Part shown: piece after piece, positions 27,316 to 36,864 of the stretch
Layout: every line of letters starts with the position of its first letter
How positions within the stretch are numbered: position 1 is the stretch's first letter
Assembly (NCBI GenBank): GCA_947039275.1
Contig: CAMQYL010000006.1
Location: forward strand, 24,443 to 88,442
Direction of reading: 5' to 3'
Origin: Amulumruptor sp947039275
GTDB taxonomy: Bacteria > Bacteroidota > Bacteroidia > Bacteroidales > Muribaculaceae
DNA length: 64,000 nt
Translations under genes and position numbers: made by a program
Notes under the pieces: model-generated
Databases searched by the model: none
Seen by the model: the letters and a program-made list of their open reading frames with translations, nothing else
Told to the model about the DNA's origin: nothing

Positions 27316-29055
27316 TTACTTTTTGCGACGTTCGCGCATGATGGTTTTCCCGGGTTCGGGAGGAAGCGACGGACGGGTGTTCTTGATGGAGCGGAGCGCA
27401 TTCTCATTGCGGCGTATTGCCAGAGGATTGTCGCTTTCAGGCTCTTGGTGGCGCGGAGCCTCTTCACGGGGAGCAAAACGTCCTTTCTTGGGGCGGTAGG
27501 CGCGTTCAAGTTCGTTGTGAGGCGACTCCAACTGACGGTCATAACGCTTTTTGAAATCGTCATGCCTGCGGTCGCCTCCTCTGAATGGGCGGTCATCCCC
27601 GGCTCCACGGCGTGAGTCACGCCTATCATCGTCACGGCGGAAGCGATCGCCTCCCTTGCGGAAGTCACGCTTGTCACCTCCACGACGGTCATCGTCGCGG
27701 TCACGACGGAAACGGTCACCACCCTTGCGGAAATCACGGCGGTCGCCCTCATCTCCGTCACGGCGGAAACTGCGACGTTCGCCGTCCTCACGGCGCGAAG
27801 GTCCACGGTGTCGGTCATCCTTGAAATCACGCTTGCGGTTAGGCTTATATGTTGACGCATCAACAGGTTCATCCTTGATTTTACCGCCGTTCTTGCGGAA
27901 ATCACTCATCAATCCGTCAAATATGACGTATTCGCGTAGTTCGCATGGCAGAGCACCGTTGAGCAGAGGTATCTTGGTCGACGGGGCAAGCCCTATACGA
28001 CGCAGAAGCTCCTCGCGGTAAGCGATGATCCAGGCATGATAGCCGAGGAACACATGTTTGAGCGATGATCCGATCATGGTGTAGAGATTCTCCATATCCT
28101 CCACTGCTATGCGTTCGCCATAGGGCGGATTTGCCACAAGAATACCCTCTGACGGCACCTCGTCGCGTGTCCAGCTCTGCATCGGCTTGACACACAGGTC
28201 TATATATTTTGCCACACCGGCACTCTTGATGTTGCGCTCGGCGATGCTGACCGCTGCAGGAGATATGTCCGAGCCTATGATGCGCTGAGTCACCTCTCGC
28301 TCGGCAGAGTCATCATTGAATATGCTGTCAAACAGCTCGCCATCGAAGTCTTTCCAGTCCTCGAACGCGAAACGGCGGCGATAGATACCAGGCATGATGT
28401 TGGCGGCAATAAGGGCTGCCTCCACAAGGAATGTGCCAGAACCGCACATAGGGTCAATCAGCGGAGTGTCTCCACGATAACCTGTCTTGAGAAGGATACC
28501 TGCGGCAAGCACCTCATTGATAGGGGCTTCGGTCTGGGCGACACGATAACCGCGCTTGTGGAGCGACTCTCCGGACGAATCAAGCGAGAGGGTCACATGG
28601 TCTTCGGCGATATGAACGTTGAGAAGCACATCGGCATCCTGTACACGCACTCCGGGACGCTTGTCCGGTCCGTATTTGTCCTTGAAATAGTCCACTATCG
28701 CATCCTTGACGCGATAGGTTACGAAGCGCGAGTTGGTGAATACATTGCTGTAGACCACCGAGTCGATCGCAAATGTCTTGCTGAGCGACAAGATGGAGTT
28801 CCAGTCAAATGATTTTATACGGTCATAGAGTTCGTCGGTCGTTGACGCATTGAACTTGAATATCGGCTTGAGGATGCGCAAGGCTGTGCGGCAAGCCAGA
28901 TTAGCCCTGTAAAGCATCTCGAGGTCACCCTCAAATGAGACCATGCGCAGACCAGGCTCGACATTGGTTGCGCCAAGACCGCGTAATTCCTCGGCAAGAA
29001 CATCCTCCAATCCTTGGAAGGTCTTCGCCACCATTTCAAATGTATCGTTCATCAC
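27316..29055 (-). CDS. THUMP-domain RNA methyltransferase (RlmL-type) with a long Arg/Asp/Gly tail
   Basis: Residues 1-160 contain a ferredoxin-like/THUMP RNA-binding region (AKTFQGLEDVLAEEL). Residues 165-385 are a class I SAM methyltransferase with DPMCGSGTF (201-209) and the N6/N2-methyltransferase motif NPPYGER (309-315). It matches the N-terminal half of E. coli RlmL, which makes m2G2445 in 23S rRNA. The RlmK half is missing. Instead residues 385-579 form a low-complexity tail with repeated RRDFRKGGDRFRRD-like units, probably disordered and RNA-binding. It heads a likely transcript with purD, a membrane protein and pdxB. Confidence 0.85.
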   Translation of the reverse strand: MMNDTFEMVAKTFQGLEDVLAEELRGLGATNVEPGLRMVSFEGDLEMLYRANLACRTALRILKPIFKFNASTTDELYDRIKSFDWNSILSLSKTFAIDSVVYSNVFTNSRFVTYRVKDAIVDYFKDKYGPDKRPGVRVQDADVLLNVHIAEDHVTLSLDSSGESLHKRGYRVAQTEAPINEVLAAGILLKTGYRGDTPLIDPMCGSGTFLVEAALIAANIMPGIYRRRFAFEDWKDFDGELFDSIFNDDSAEREVTQRIIGSDISPAAVSIAERNIKSAGVAKYIDLCVKPMQSWTRDEVPSEGILVANPPYGERIAVEDMENLYTMIGSSLKHVFLGYHAWIIAYREELLRRIGLAPSTKIPLLNGALPCELREYVIFDGLMSDFRKNGGKIKDEPVDASTYKPNRKRDFKDDRHRGPSRREDGERRSFRRDGDEGDRRDFRKGGDRFRRDRDDDRRGGDKRDFRKGGDRFRRDDDRRDSRRGAGDDRPFRGGDRRHDDFKKRYDRQLESPHNELERAYRPKKGRFAPREEAPRHQEPESDNPLAIRRNENALRSIKNTRPSLPPEPGKTIMRERRKK

Positions 29056-29084
29056 TCTATGATGTAAAAGATGTCAATTATTAG

Positions 29085-29116
29085 CAAAGATAGCCATAAA
29101 TTGCCATACAGGCAAT
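29085..29116 (-). promoter_or_regulatory. Promoter of the rlmL-like/purD/pdxB transcript
   Basis: TATCTTTG (29085-29092, minus strand) is a perfect -7 box, and ATTG (29113-29116) lies exactly 20 bases upstream. It predicts a leader of roughly 25 bases. It sits in the 74-base gap after the tyrosine phosphatase gene. Confidence 0.78.
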
Positions 29117-29129
29117 ACCGCCAGCATTA

Positions 29130-29657
29130 TCACGACTGCACATCTGCCTCGTCGGCAAGACGGGCACATCCGTCCTCCAGCAGGTCAAGCACCAGTTCGA
29201 AACCCTCTGCCCCGTCATAATATGGGTCGGGGATATGGTCGTAGCGCATGGCTTTGCTGACAAACGCAGCCATCGGCACTATCTTGTCCTCGTCCTCGAT
29301 GGTAGGTGCCATCTGCCGCAGGTTGCGGATATTGTTGTCGTCCATGCCCACAATGAGGTCGAAGTTATCGAAATCACTGATGCGCACACGTCGGGATATA
29401 TGGGTCAACTCCACTCCACGGCGGCGGGCATGCACTATCATGCGCTGGTCGGGGCCCTTGCCGTCATTGTAGCCGCTCGTGCCGGCTGAGTCAATCACCC
29501 AGTCGGCAGCCTCTCCGCGGCGCTCCACGATGTCACGCAATATGCCCTCGGCGGCAGTCGAACGGCAGATGTTGCCTAAGCACACGAACAGAACTTTCCG
29601 CGGATGACGTCCTGACAGGTGCTTCTTGACTTTTGATATGGCTGTGTTGGTATCCAT
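29130..29657 (-). CDS. Low-molecular-weight protein tyrosine phosphatase
   Basis: The 175-residue protein has the P-loop VCLGNICRS with Cys26 and Arg32 (CX5R) and the general acid in DPYYDG near residue 146. A 20-residue basic N-terminal extension precedes the fold, and the core is slightly longer than usual. Such enzymes dephosphorylate tyrosine on bacterial kinases or envelope enzymes; low-molecular-weight phosphatases can also act on arginine phosphate. The partner is unknown. It is ten bases after def in the ruvX-def transcript. Confidence 0.92.
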   Translation of the reverse strand: MDTNTAISKVKKHLSGRHPRKVLFVCLGNICRSTAAEGILRDIVERRGEAADWVIDSAGTSGYNDGKGPDQRMIVHARRRGVELTHISRRVRISDFDNFDLIVGMDDNNIRNLRQMAPTIEDEDKIVPMAAFVSKAMRYDHIPDPYYDGAEGFELVLDLLEDGCARLADEADVQS

Positions 29658-29667
29658 ATATCAGCTG

Positions 29668-30231
29668 TTATTTGCGGTGTTTGGGCGCATATACCACAGG
29701 ATAGTCGCAACGTGTCTTGCCTGACATGATATTGCGGAGCTTTGACGATATGAGCTGCTTGCGTATAGGCGATATATGGTCTATGTACAGTTTGCCTTCG
29801 AGGTGGTCGCACTCATGCTGTACGACTCTTGCCAGAAATCCTTCCATCACCTCCTCATGGGGATTGAAATCCTCATCAACCCATGTCAGACGGATTTTTT
29901 CTACACGGGGAACGTTTTCAGAAAGCCCTGGCAGACTGAGACAGCCCTCCGAACGGGTGACTTTATCACCATCAAGCACCTCGACACGCGGATTGATCAG
30001 CGTGAACTTCCTGCCCTCACACTCGGGGAAATCCTCAGCCAGAGGCGAGGCATCGATGACCACTATGCGGTCATTGCGCCCGATCTGAGGTGCAGCCAAT
30101 CCGACTCCCGATGAAGCATACATCGAGTCATACATGTCGGCTATGAGTTTTTTCAGGTCAGGATAGTCAGGGGTTATGTCATCGGACAGGCGTCGAAGCA
30201 CCGGATGTCCGTAAAGATATACTTTCAGCAT
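29668..30231 (-). CDS. def: Peptide deformylase
   Basis: The enzyme removes the formyl group from nascent proteins. All three metal-site motifs are present: GVGLAAPQIG near residue 42, EGCLSLPG near 105 with the cysteine ligand, and QHECDHLEGKLYID near 150 with the HExxH histidines and glutamate. At 187 residues it is of normal length. It lies 21 bases downstream of ruvX. Confidence 0.97.
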   Translation of the reverse strand: MLKVYLYGHPVLRRLSDDITPDYPDLKKLIADMYDSMYASSGVGLAAPQIGRNDRIVVIDASPLAEDFPECEGRKFTLINPRVEVLDGDKVTRSEGCLSLPGLSENVPRVEKIRLTWVDEDFNPHEEVMEGFLARVVQHECDHLEGKLYIDHISPIRKQLISSKLRNIMSGKTRCDYPVVYAPKHRK

Positions 30232-30252
30232 GTTGCTAATATTTCGTCGTTA

Positions 30253-30690
30253 TCAGGAGAGTGTGGAGTTGCTATGTTCGAGCGATGCAAGGTAATCGTT
30301 GAGGATGATGCTTGCCGAAATCTCATCCACCAGGGCTTTGTCTCGGCGATCCATCTTGCGCAGACCTCCGTCAAGCATGGTGCGATGGGCTATGGCAGAG
30401 GTAAACCGCTCGTCAAAAAACACGATGGGTATCGATGCCGGCAACACCTTGCGGAGCGATGCAATCCCGGGCTTGATGAATCGCATGCTTTCGCTGTCAG
30501 CCCCACGCAATGTACGCGGATGCCCCACAACGATAGCATCTACAGGTTCGCGGGACACATAATTGAGTACAAACGAGTTGAGCTGGGCAGTGGGCACGGT
30601 GGTAAGCCCGTTGGCAACGATACGCAGTATGTCGGTCACGGCTATGCCGCAACGCTTGCGCCCGTAATCTATCGACATCAGTCTGCCCAT
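30253..30690 (-). CDS. ruvX: RuvX/YqgF-family Holliday junction resolvase-like protein
   Basis: The 145-residue product has an RNase H-like fold: SIDYGRKRCGIAVTD at the N-terminus, VVGHPRTLRGADSE near residue 60, FFDERFTSAIA near 100, and KALVDEISASIILNDYL with the C-terminal acidic residues. YqgF proteins process 16S rRNA ends in E. coli or act as junction resolvases; which applies here is open. It heads a transcript with def and the tyrosine phosphatase, and its ATG lies only four bases after a -7 box. Confidence 0.93.
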   Translation of the reverse strand: MGRLMSIDYGRKRCGIAVTDILRIVANGLTTVPTAQLNSFVLNYVSREPVDAIVVGHPRTLRGADSESMRFIKPGIASLRKVLPASIPIVFFDERFTSAIAHRTMLDGGLRKMDRRDKALVDEISASIILNDYLASLEHSNSTLS

Positions 30691-30694
30691 GGTG

Positions 30695-30728
30695 CAAAGT
30701 TAGCAAATTTCCAGCAATTACTGTCAAT
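30695..30728 (-). promoter_or_regulatory. Promoter of ruvX-def, possibly leaderless
   Basis: TAACTTTG (30695-30702, minus strand) with ATTG (30725-30728) 22 bases upstream. The -7 box ends four bases before the ruvX ATG, so transcription may begin at or next to the start codon. Confidence 0.55.
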
Positions 30729-32023
30729 CAGCGGTGTAACAGACGCTCGAAAAGCTCCTTATATTTCGACGCCACTATCGGAGCATCAAAGGCGGTCTCC
30801 ACCGAGTCGTGGAGCATCTTGCGGTCGGGCACATTGTCAAGCGCCCACTTGATACCCTCGGCGACCGCCTCAGGCGTCGGCTCCTCCGCCACATATCCAT
30901 TGATAAGGTGCTTGACATTGTCAGCCATACCGCCCACACGCGTGGTCACGGCAAAGCATCCAGCAGCCTGACCTTCAAGGAGTGTCCCGGGCTGTGTCTC
31001 GTATAGAGCCGTTGACACTACGACCGACGACGAAGCGTAGATCTCCCTCAACAGAGTATCATCATTGATCGCCCCCATATGGCAATAAGGGAAATACAGC
31101 CTGTCAAACACTGCCGGATCAGCCACATCGCCAAAAAACAGCACCATGGAGCTGTTGGCTACCTGAGGCTCGTTTTCAAACAGGTAGTTGAGGGCATCTA
31201 TGGTGAGCTGCAACCGCTGGGCTGGCGCATCTAATTTCCATGCTCCCACAAGGACCAACTTGCGCGAATAGTCCACAGGCAGAGCCTTACGCAACGATTT
31301 AGGGACGATATAGAAGGCTTCGGCTGGAAAGGCGTTAGGTATCATGTGGATACGCGCATCTGCCATCAGGCTGCTCTTGCGCGCTTCCTCCTCAAGCCAC
31401 GAGCTGACTGCCACGAAATTAATGGGCATCGACTCGTAGAGACTGCGCTTGCGCTTCCACACCTTATATGACAGATCCCGTGGATTGGTGCTGTGGAGAA
31501 ACGGACAGCAACCACACTCCTGTGCGTAACGAGTGCATCCCTGTGCATGATGGCATATGCCAGTGAAGTTCCACATATCGTGCATGATCCATACCATAGG
31601 TTTGCGCAGACGTCCTATGCGCCTGACCTCTTTGAGCGACAGCAACCCTTGGTTGATCCAGCTGAGCACCACTATGTCGGCATCCTTGACCCACGGGTGT
31701 GACGAGACACGGCAACCGACATTGGCTATCGACACATCAAACAACGTGTCAAGATGCATCTTGTTGGCAAGGAATATCTTTGCTCTCTCATACTGGAAAC
31801 GCATGACGCGCAGAAACCGCGAACTGACCTTGGATATATTTTCGTCATAGGTAAGCCGGGTGAACACCACCATGCGGGCATCCACACCGATGCGCCGCAA
31901 TGCCCTCATCAGTCTATGAGTGACCACTGACGGCTGACCGAGCTTGTCGCTATGGCACAGGATTGTGACTTTGATGGGCCTCTGAGGCTGATCAGGAGTT
32001 GTATTTACCAAGGTATCAGGCAT
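30728..32023 (-). CDS. GT4-type glycosyltransferase
   Basis: The 431-residue protein has two Rossmann-like halves. The N-terminal half contains VTILCHSDKLGQPSVVTHRL and WIMHDMWNFTG followed by a Cys/His-rich stretch (CHHAQGCTRYAQECGCCPF). The C-terminal half has the retaining-GT motif SALYETQPGTLLEGQAAG, with the EX7E-like glutamates. It probably adds a sugar in cell-surface glycan synthesis. It overlaps the flippase gene by eight bases, which supports joint work on one polysaccharide. The sugar is unknown. Confidence 0.83.
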   Translation of the reverse strand: MPDTLVNTTPDQPQRPIKVTILCHSDKLGQPSVVTHRLMRALRRIGVDARMVVFTRLTYDENISKVSSRFLRVMRFQYERAKIFLANKMHLDTLFDVSIANVGCRVSSHPWVKDADIVVLSWINQGLLSLKEVRRIGRLRKPMVWIMHDMWNFTGICHHAQGCTRYAQECGCCPFLHSTNPRDLSYKVWKRKRSLYESMPINFVAVSSWLEEEARKSSLMADARIHMIPNAFPAEAFYIVPKSLRKALPVDYSRKLVLVGAWKLDAPAQRLQLTIDALNYLFENEPQVANSSMVLFFGDVADPAVFDRLYFPYCHMGAINDDTLLREIYASSSVVVSTALYETQPGTLLEGQAAGCFAVTTRVGGMADNVKHLINGYVAEEPTPEAVAEGIKWALDNVPDRKMLHDSVETAFDAPIVASKYKELFERLLHR

Positions 32024-33506
32024 GGCGGCGGGAGGGAATGAGTGAACGAGGCGATATATGTTCCATCTTCATCACCACGGCGATGAAAAGCACCAAGAGA
32101 GGGGTGCGTATGAGCATGTTGACCCACGGCACAGAAGTTTCAATCAGGATCGACACCCCGTAGAGAGCCATGGCAAATGCAAATATGACAGCAAGCCTGC
32201 CGGCATGATAGCTGATGGGGTATCGGCGTTGTCCGATGAAGTAGCTTGTCACCATCATCACTCCGTAGCAGCAGAACGCAGCCCAGGCACAACCCATATA
32301 ACCGAAGCGCGGCACCAGCAGCACGTTGAGAGCCAGGGTTACAGCCAGTCCGAGCAGCGAAAACCACATGCCCCATAGTGTCTTGTCGGTCAGCTTGTAC
32401 CAAACCGAGAGGTTGAAGAAAACGCCGAAGAAGAATTCGCCGAGCATCACTATCGGCACCACTTTGAGTCCGGAGAAATACTTGGGCGAGATGAAATACT
32501 TGATGATGTCGATGTAGAACATCACACCGAGGAATATGCAGAGCGCAAAGATGACGAAATACTTCATTGCCTCACTGTAGGCTGATGTGCCAGAGCGTCC
32601 GCTTTCCTTGTCGCGGGCGAAAATGTAAGGTTCATAGGCGAAACGGAACGCCTGAATGAACATCACCATCACGATAGCTATCTTGTAGTTGGCACCGTAG
32701 ATACCAAGCTCCTGCATGGCAGTGAGCTTGTCAGGAGCGAGTGACGGATAGAGTATCTTGTCGATGGTCTGGTTCATGATGCCGGCTATGCCGAGCACGA
32801 GCAGCGGATAGCTGTAGCGGAGCATCTCGCGCCACAGCGCGGAATTAAAACGCCAGCGGAATCCGCGAAGCTCAGGTATCATCAGCAGCAACACCACTCC
32901 CGAAGATATCAGATTGGCAAGGAATATGTAACCTATACCATAAGACGGGTCATAAATCCATGACAAAGAGGGTGCCTGCTTGACGAGCCACGGACATATC
33001 AGTATAAACCACAGGTTGAGACCTATATTGAGAGCGATGCTTATCAGTCTCAAGGTAGCAAAACGCATGGGGCGGTGGCGGAAACGCAGATAGGCAAACG
33101 GTATGGAGGTGAAAGCATCCACAGCCACGGCTATACCCATCATGATCACATAGTCCTCGTGCCCATGGCACTCTATCGCATCGCTTATCGGACGGATAAA
33201 GACCGACAGTAGCACCAGGAAGGCAACCGAGGTGGAAGCGAGCGACACCAACGAGGTGGAATACACCTCCGTGGGGTCTTTGTAGCGGTCATGGTTGGCA
33301 AAGCGGAAAAATCCGGTCTCCATGCCGTAGGTCAGTATGATCAAGGCAAGGGCAACTATGGAATAGATGTACGTCACCACGCCATACTCCGCAGCCGGGA
33401 ACATGATGGTGTAGAGCGGCACCAGACACCAGTTGAGGAAACGCCCCACAATACTGCTCACCCCATAGATGGCAGTGTCCTTGAACAGCGATTTAGTCCC
33501 AGCCAT
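32016..33506 (-). CDS. Polysaccharide flippase (Wzx/MATE-like)
   Basis: A 496-residue membrane protein with about 13-14 hydrophobic segments, beginning MAGTKSLFKDTAIYGVSSIVGRFLN, typical of the polysaccharide biosynthesis/flippase family. Such proteins move lipid-linked oligosaccharides across the inner membrane. The coding region overlaps the following glycosyltransferase by eight bases and lies 19 bases after ruvB; the usual larger polysaccharide locus is absent, so this pair is an isolated module. Confidence 0.85.
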   Translation of the reverse strand: MAGTKSLFKDTAIYGVSSIVGRFLNWCLVPLYTIMFPAAEYGVVTYIYSIVALALIILTYGMETGFFRFANHDRYKDPTEVYSTSLVSLASTSVAFLVLLSVFIRPISDAIECHGHEDYVIMMGIAVAVDAFTSIPFAYLRFRHRPMRFATLRLISIALNIGLNLWFILICPWLVKQAPSLSWIYDPSYGIGYIFLANLISSGVVLLLMIPELRGFRWRFNSALWREMLRYSYPLLVLGIAGIMNQTIDKILYPSLAPDKLTAMQELGIYGANYKIAIVMVMFIQAFRFAYEPYIFARDKESGRSGTSAYSEAMKYFVIFALCIFLGVMFYIDIIKYFISPKYFSGLKVVPIVMLGEFFFGVFFNLSVWYKLTDKTLWGMWFSLLGLAVTLALNVLLVPRFGYMGCAWAAFCCYGVMMVTSYFIGQRRYPISYHAGRLAVIFAFAMALYGVSILIETSVPWVNMLIRTPLLVLFIAVVMKMEHISPRSLIPSRRHA

Positions 33507-33525
33507 TATTCATACATATTGGTGG

Positions 33526-34572
33526 TTAGAAGTCGATGGTGGTCTGGCGCCCGAGGTCGTAGCGGTCTACTCCGAGGTGGCGGAAGGCGAGATCGGTCAC
33601 TTCCCTGCCTCGGGGGGTGCGCTTGATGAAGCCTTCCTTGATGAGGAAGGGTTCGTAGACCTCCTCGATGGTGCCGCGGTCCTCGCCGAGGGCGGTGGCG
33701 ATGGTGGAGAGACCTACGGGACCGCCGCCGAATTTGTGAATGATGGTACCGAGGAGCTTGTTGTCAATCTCGTCAAGTCCGTAGCGGTCTATGTTGAGAG
33801 CTTCAAGTGCATACCGGGCTATCTCAGGGTCGATGTCGCCCGTACCTTTGACCTGGGCGAAGTCACGCACTCGGCGCAATAGCGAGTTGGCTATACGTGG
33901 GGTGCCTCGGCTGCGGAGCGATATCTCATGGGCTGCCTCGGCGCGGCATTTCACACCGAGGAGCTTGGCAGAGCGGAGTATGATGCGCTCCAGGAGCTCG
34001 TGGTCATAGTATTCGAGGTGGCAGTTGATGCCGAAACGCGCCCTGAGCGGGGCTGTCAGAAGTCCGCTGCGCGTGGTAGCACCTATAAGAGTGAATGGCG
34101 ACAATGTCAACTGCACCGACCGCGCCCCGGGACCCTTGTCGATGGTGATGTCTATGCGGTAGTCCTCCATGGCGGAGTATAGATACTCCTCCACTTCGGG
34201 ACGCAAACGATGAATTTCGTCGATAAACAGCACATCATTTTCCTCCAACGAGGTCAATATGCCAGCCAAGTCCCCAGCCTTGTCAAGTACAGGACCGGAC
34301 GTGACTTTCATGCCTACCCCCAATTCATTGGCTATGATGCCCGAGAGGGTGGTCTTGCCAAGCCCCGGAGGACCGTAGAAGAGGATGTGGTCAAGGGCTT
34401 CGCCGCGCATCTTGGCTGCCTGGACGAATACCTTGAGGTTCTCCACCACCTTGTCCTGACCTGTGAACGACTCAAAGCGACCCGGACGCAACGCTTTCTC
34501 AAAGTCGCGTTCGCCAGCCGCGGAGCTCTGGGCTGCGCGGATGTCAAAGTCGTTATCGTCCATCAGGTCCAT
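33526..34572 (-). CDS. ruvB: Holliday junction branch migration helicase RuvB
   Basis: The 348-residue AAA+ ATPase drives branch migration with RuvA. Motifs: FTGQDKVVENL, Walker A GPPGLGKTTLSGIIA (near residue 65), Walker B DVLFIDEIHRL, sensor GATTRSGLLTAPLRARF, and the C-terminal winged helix with TPRGREVTDLAF. A start four codons later is also possible. Between it and yidC upstream lies a REP-like repeat pair and no clear promoter. Confidence 0.98.
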   Translation of the reverse strand: MDLMDDNDFDIRAAQSSAAGERDFEKALRPGRFESFTGQDKVVENLKVFVQAAKMRGEALDHILFYGPPGLGKTTLSGIIANELGVGMKVTSGPVLDKAGDLAGILTSLEENDVLFIDEIHRLRPEVEEYLYSAMEDYRIDITIDKGPGARSVQLTLSPFTLIGATTRSGLLTAPLRARFGINCHLEYYDHELLERIILRSAKLLGVKCRAEAAHEISLRSRGTPRIANSLLRRVRDFAQVKGTGDIDPEIARYALEALNIDRYGLDEIDNKLLGTIIHKFGGGPVGLSTIATALGEDRGTIEEVYEPFLIKEGFIKRTPRGREVTDLAFRHLGVDRYDLGRQTTIDF

Positions 34573-34588
34573 ATAGGGTCATTTACAA

Positions 34589-34672
34589 TGTAGGGACATG
34601 CCGTGGCATGTCCGCCACTCCATGTCGATTTTCATTTTGTGATACGCTGACATGCCATGGCATGTCCCTACA
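34589..34672. repeat. Inverted pair of REP-like hairpins
   Basis: The left unit (34589-34614) reads TGTAGGG, then the palindrome GACATGCC-GTGGCATGTCC. The right unit (34649-34672) is its inverse with core GACATGCCATGGCATGTC and ends CCCTACA. They lie 34 bases apart between ruvB and yidC, inside what is probably one transcript. The GTAG at the foot of each stem recalls the tetranucleotide of enterobacterial REP sequences. Confidence 0.8.
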
Positions 34673-34691
34673 AAATATGCGTTATGTCACG

Positions 34692-36809
34692 CTATCGGCG
34701 GCGGTTGGCTCCGCCCTTGCCAGCGTTTTTCTGCTGCTCGCGTATCATGGCTTGCTGCTTGCGCTGTGCTTCCTCGAGACGTGCCATGAAACCGCTCTTT
34801 TTCTTCTTTTTGGGATTCTTGGCATTTGCCTCCATGGTAGCACGTACCTTCTCCTCGTCGACTACGCGGCGGAAGATGTAGGTCTGTATGATGGTGATGA
34901 GCAGCGACACGAAGTAGTAGTAGCTCAGACCGGCTGCATAGTTGTTGAAGAACACCAGGAACATCACCGGCATCAGATACATCATCCACTTCATGCCAGG
35001 CATCGAGTCGCCCGTGGGCTGGCTCTGCATATTGATTTTGGTGTAGATGATGTTGGTGACGGTCATCAACAGACAGAAGAGGCTGATATGGTTGCCGAAT
35101 GTGCCCGATATGAAGGGGATATTGGTGGTCCATGACACAATGGCATCAGGAGCGGAGAGGTCCTTAGCCCAGAGGAATGACTCCCCTCTCAGCTCTATGG
35201 CAGAGGGGAAGAACTGGAACATCGCCACAAGTATAGGAAGCTGCAGCAGCATAGGCAGACAGCCCGAGAACGGACTCGCCCCTGCGCGGCTGTAGAGAGC
35301 CATGGTCTCCTGCTGACGCTTCATGGCGTTTTCCTGACCCGGATATTTCTCGTTTATAGCCTTGATTTCTGGCTGCAGCACACGCATCTTTGCCTGTGAC
35401 ATGTAGCTCTTGTAGGTGAAGGGGAACAGGATTATCTTGATGAAGATGGTCAGCAACAGGATGATGATACCGTAGTTGCTGATATAGTGCCCCAGGAACG
35501 TGAACACAGGGATGATAATCAGAGTGTTGATCCAGCGGAACAGGCTCCAGCCGAGCGGTATCAGCTTGGTCAGATGGAGATTCTCGTCAGGCACGATGTT
35601 CTTCTCCAAGTCCTTAAGCAGCGGATAGCTGTTGGGACCGATAAAGAAGGTGAACGATGCAGGGTTGGCAAGTGATGACGAATATTCGAGAGTCGAAGCC
35701 ATAGACATCGACTTGATGAAATCGGGATTGTTCTCCAGCTCTACCGACTTAAGCTCGGCAGAGGTGAAGTTGGTGCGGGCTATGATGACCGACGAGAAGA
35801 ACTGGTTTTTGAAACCGACCCACTTGACACGCTGCGTAAGATCTTCATCATCGTCGCCACTCTCGCTGAGATTGTCAACGTCTCCGCCGGCAAGCTGATA
35901 GTAAAGACCGCTCTGACGCTCCTCGTAGACACGCCCTGCCTCGGTGCGGGTCATCATGGAGTTCCAGTTGAAGTCGATGGTGGCAACCGACGGGGGAATC
36001 ACCGATGCCATGCCAGCCTGAACGACATCCATCTGAACCAGATAGCCTTCCTTGGGCAGAGTGTAGCGGAAACCGAACACCGCCCCGCCGCCGAGGTCAA
36101 GCTGCATCAACACCGTGGAATCGCTCTCGACCACCGGAGTGAAGTAAAATTCGCTGGTCACGAAGCGGCGGGTGGCAGATGTAAGCGTGAAGCTGTAGCT
36201 GTCACGTCCGGGTGCCATCATCTCTACCTTAGTAGAGTCATAGCTGTCGTACTTGTTGAGTGTCGCACGGGCTATGCTGCCACCCTTGTTGGAGATTTCA
36301 AGGGTTATGTCCTTGTTGGCAAGACGAGTGACAGTAGAGTCGCCCGAGAGGAATTTTGCAAAGCCCTGATAGCGACTGATGCCGTCAATATCGGTTTTGA
36401 GCGTCTTGACAGCCGATGCCATGACGTTTTTAGGCACACGGTCAAGGTTGCGGTTGAGGATGTCGGCTACAGCCACCTGGGTTCCGGCAGCGTTGACCGT
36501 ACCGCTGATGTCGCCAGAACCGTTGACACTGAGAGTGCTGTTGGCTCCGCGGAGCGAATATACATCGTTGACGCTGTCACGCTTGCCATACTGGCGCACC
36601 GTGGCGCGTATGTTGACTATTTCGTCGGGCGAGATGCTGTCAAGTGTCAGCACTGCGCCCTCGGCAGCCTTCTGCTGCTCAGCCTGAGCCTGCTGTTCGG
36701 CGAGCTGGCGTTGACGTTCCTGCTCCTCCTTGCTGGGGCTGTTGAGCCACATGAAGCCGATGATGAGCAGAGCCATGAATATCAGGCCGCGAAGTGTGTT
36801 TTTATCCAT
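34692..36809 (-). CDS. yidC: Membrane protein insertase YidC
   Basis: The 705-residue protein has an N-terminal membrane anchor (LRGLIFMALLIIGFMWL), a Gln/Ala-rich linker, a large periplasmic beta-domain (about 80-420) and the conserved insertase core of five membrane segments at about 430-640 (ISNYGIIILLLTIFIKIIL; SPFSGCLPMLLQLPILVAMF). The C-terminal 60 residues are basic (NPKKKKKSGFMARLEEAQRK) and probably contact ribosomes. It is longer than the E. coli protein, as in other Bacteroidetes. It follows pyrG by 55 bases. Confidence 0.97.
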   Translation of the reverse strand: MDKNTLRGLIFMALLIIGFMWLNSPSKEEQERQRQLAEQQAQAEQQKAAEGAVLTLDSISPDEIVNIRATVRQYGKRDSVNDVYSLRGANSTLSVNGSGDISGTVNAAGTQVAVADILNRNLDRVPKNVMASAVKTLKTDIDGISRYQGFAKFLSGDSTVTRLANKDITLEISNKGGSIARATLNKYDSYDSTKVEMMAPGRDSYSFTLTSATRRFVTSEFYFTPVVESDSTVLMQLDLGGGAVFGFRYTLPKEGYLVQMDVVQAGMASVIPPSVATIDFNWNSMMTRTEAGRVYEERQSGLYYQLAGGDVDNLSESGDDDEDLTQRVKWVGFKNQFFSSVIIARTNFTSAELKSVELENNPDFIKSMSMASTLEYSSSLANPASFTFFIGPNSYPLLKDLEKNIVPDENLHLTKLIPLGWSLFRWINTLIIIPVFTFLGHYISNYGIIILLLTIFIKIILFPFTYKSYMSQAKMRVLQPEIKAINEKYPGQENAMKRQQETMALYSRAGASPFSGCLPMLLQLPILVAMFQFFPSAIELRGESFLWAKDLSAPDAIVSWTTNIPFISGTFGNHISLFCLLMTVTNIIYTKINMQSQPTGDSMPGMKWMMYLMPVMFLVFFNNYAAGLSYYYFVSLLITIIQTYIFRRVVDEEKVRATMEANAKNPKKKKKSGFMARLEEAQRKQQAMIREQQKNAGKGGANRRR

Positions 36810-36864
36810 TAATCAGTCTGTATTATATTGTAAAAACAGGGGTGATGAGATATTTTCAGATTGG

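Noticed and set aside
27551..28021. Arg/Ser-rich open frame opposite the rlmL-like gene tail
   Set aside because: Its Arg/Ser repetition is the mirror of the Arg/Asp/Gly repeats of the real gene; no start signals or separate evidence.
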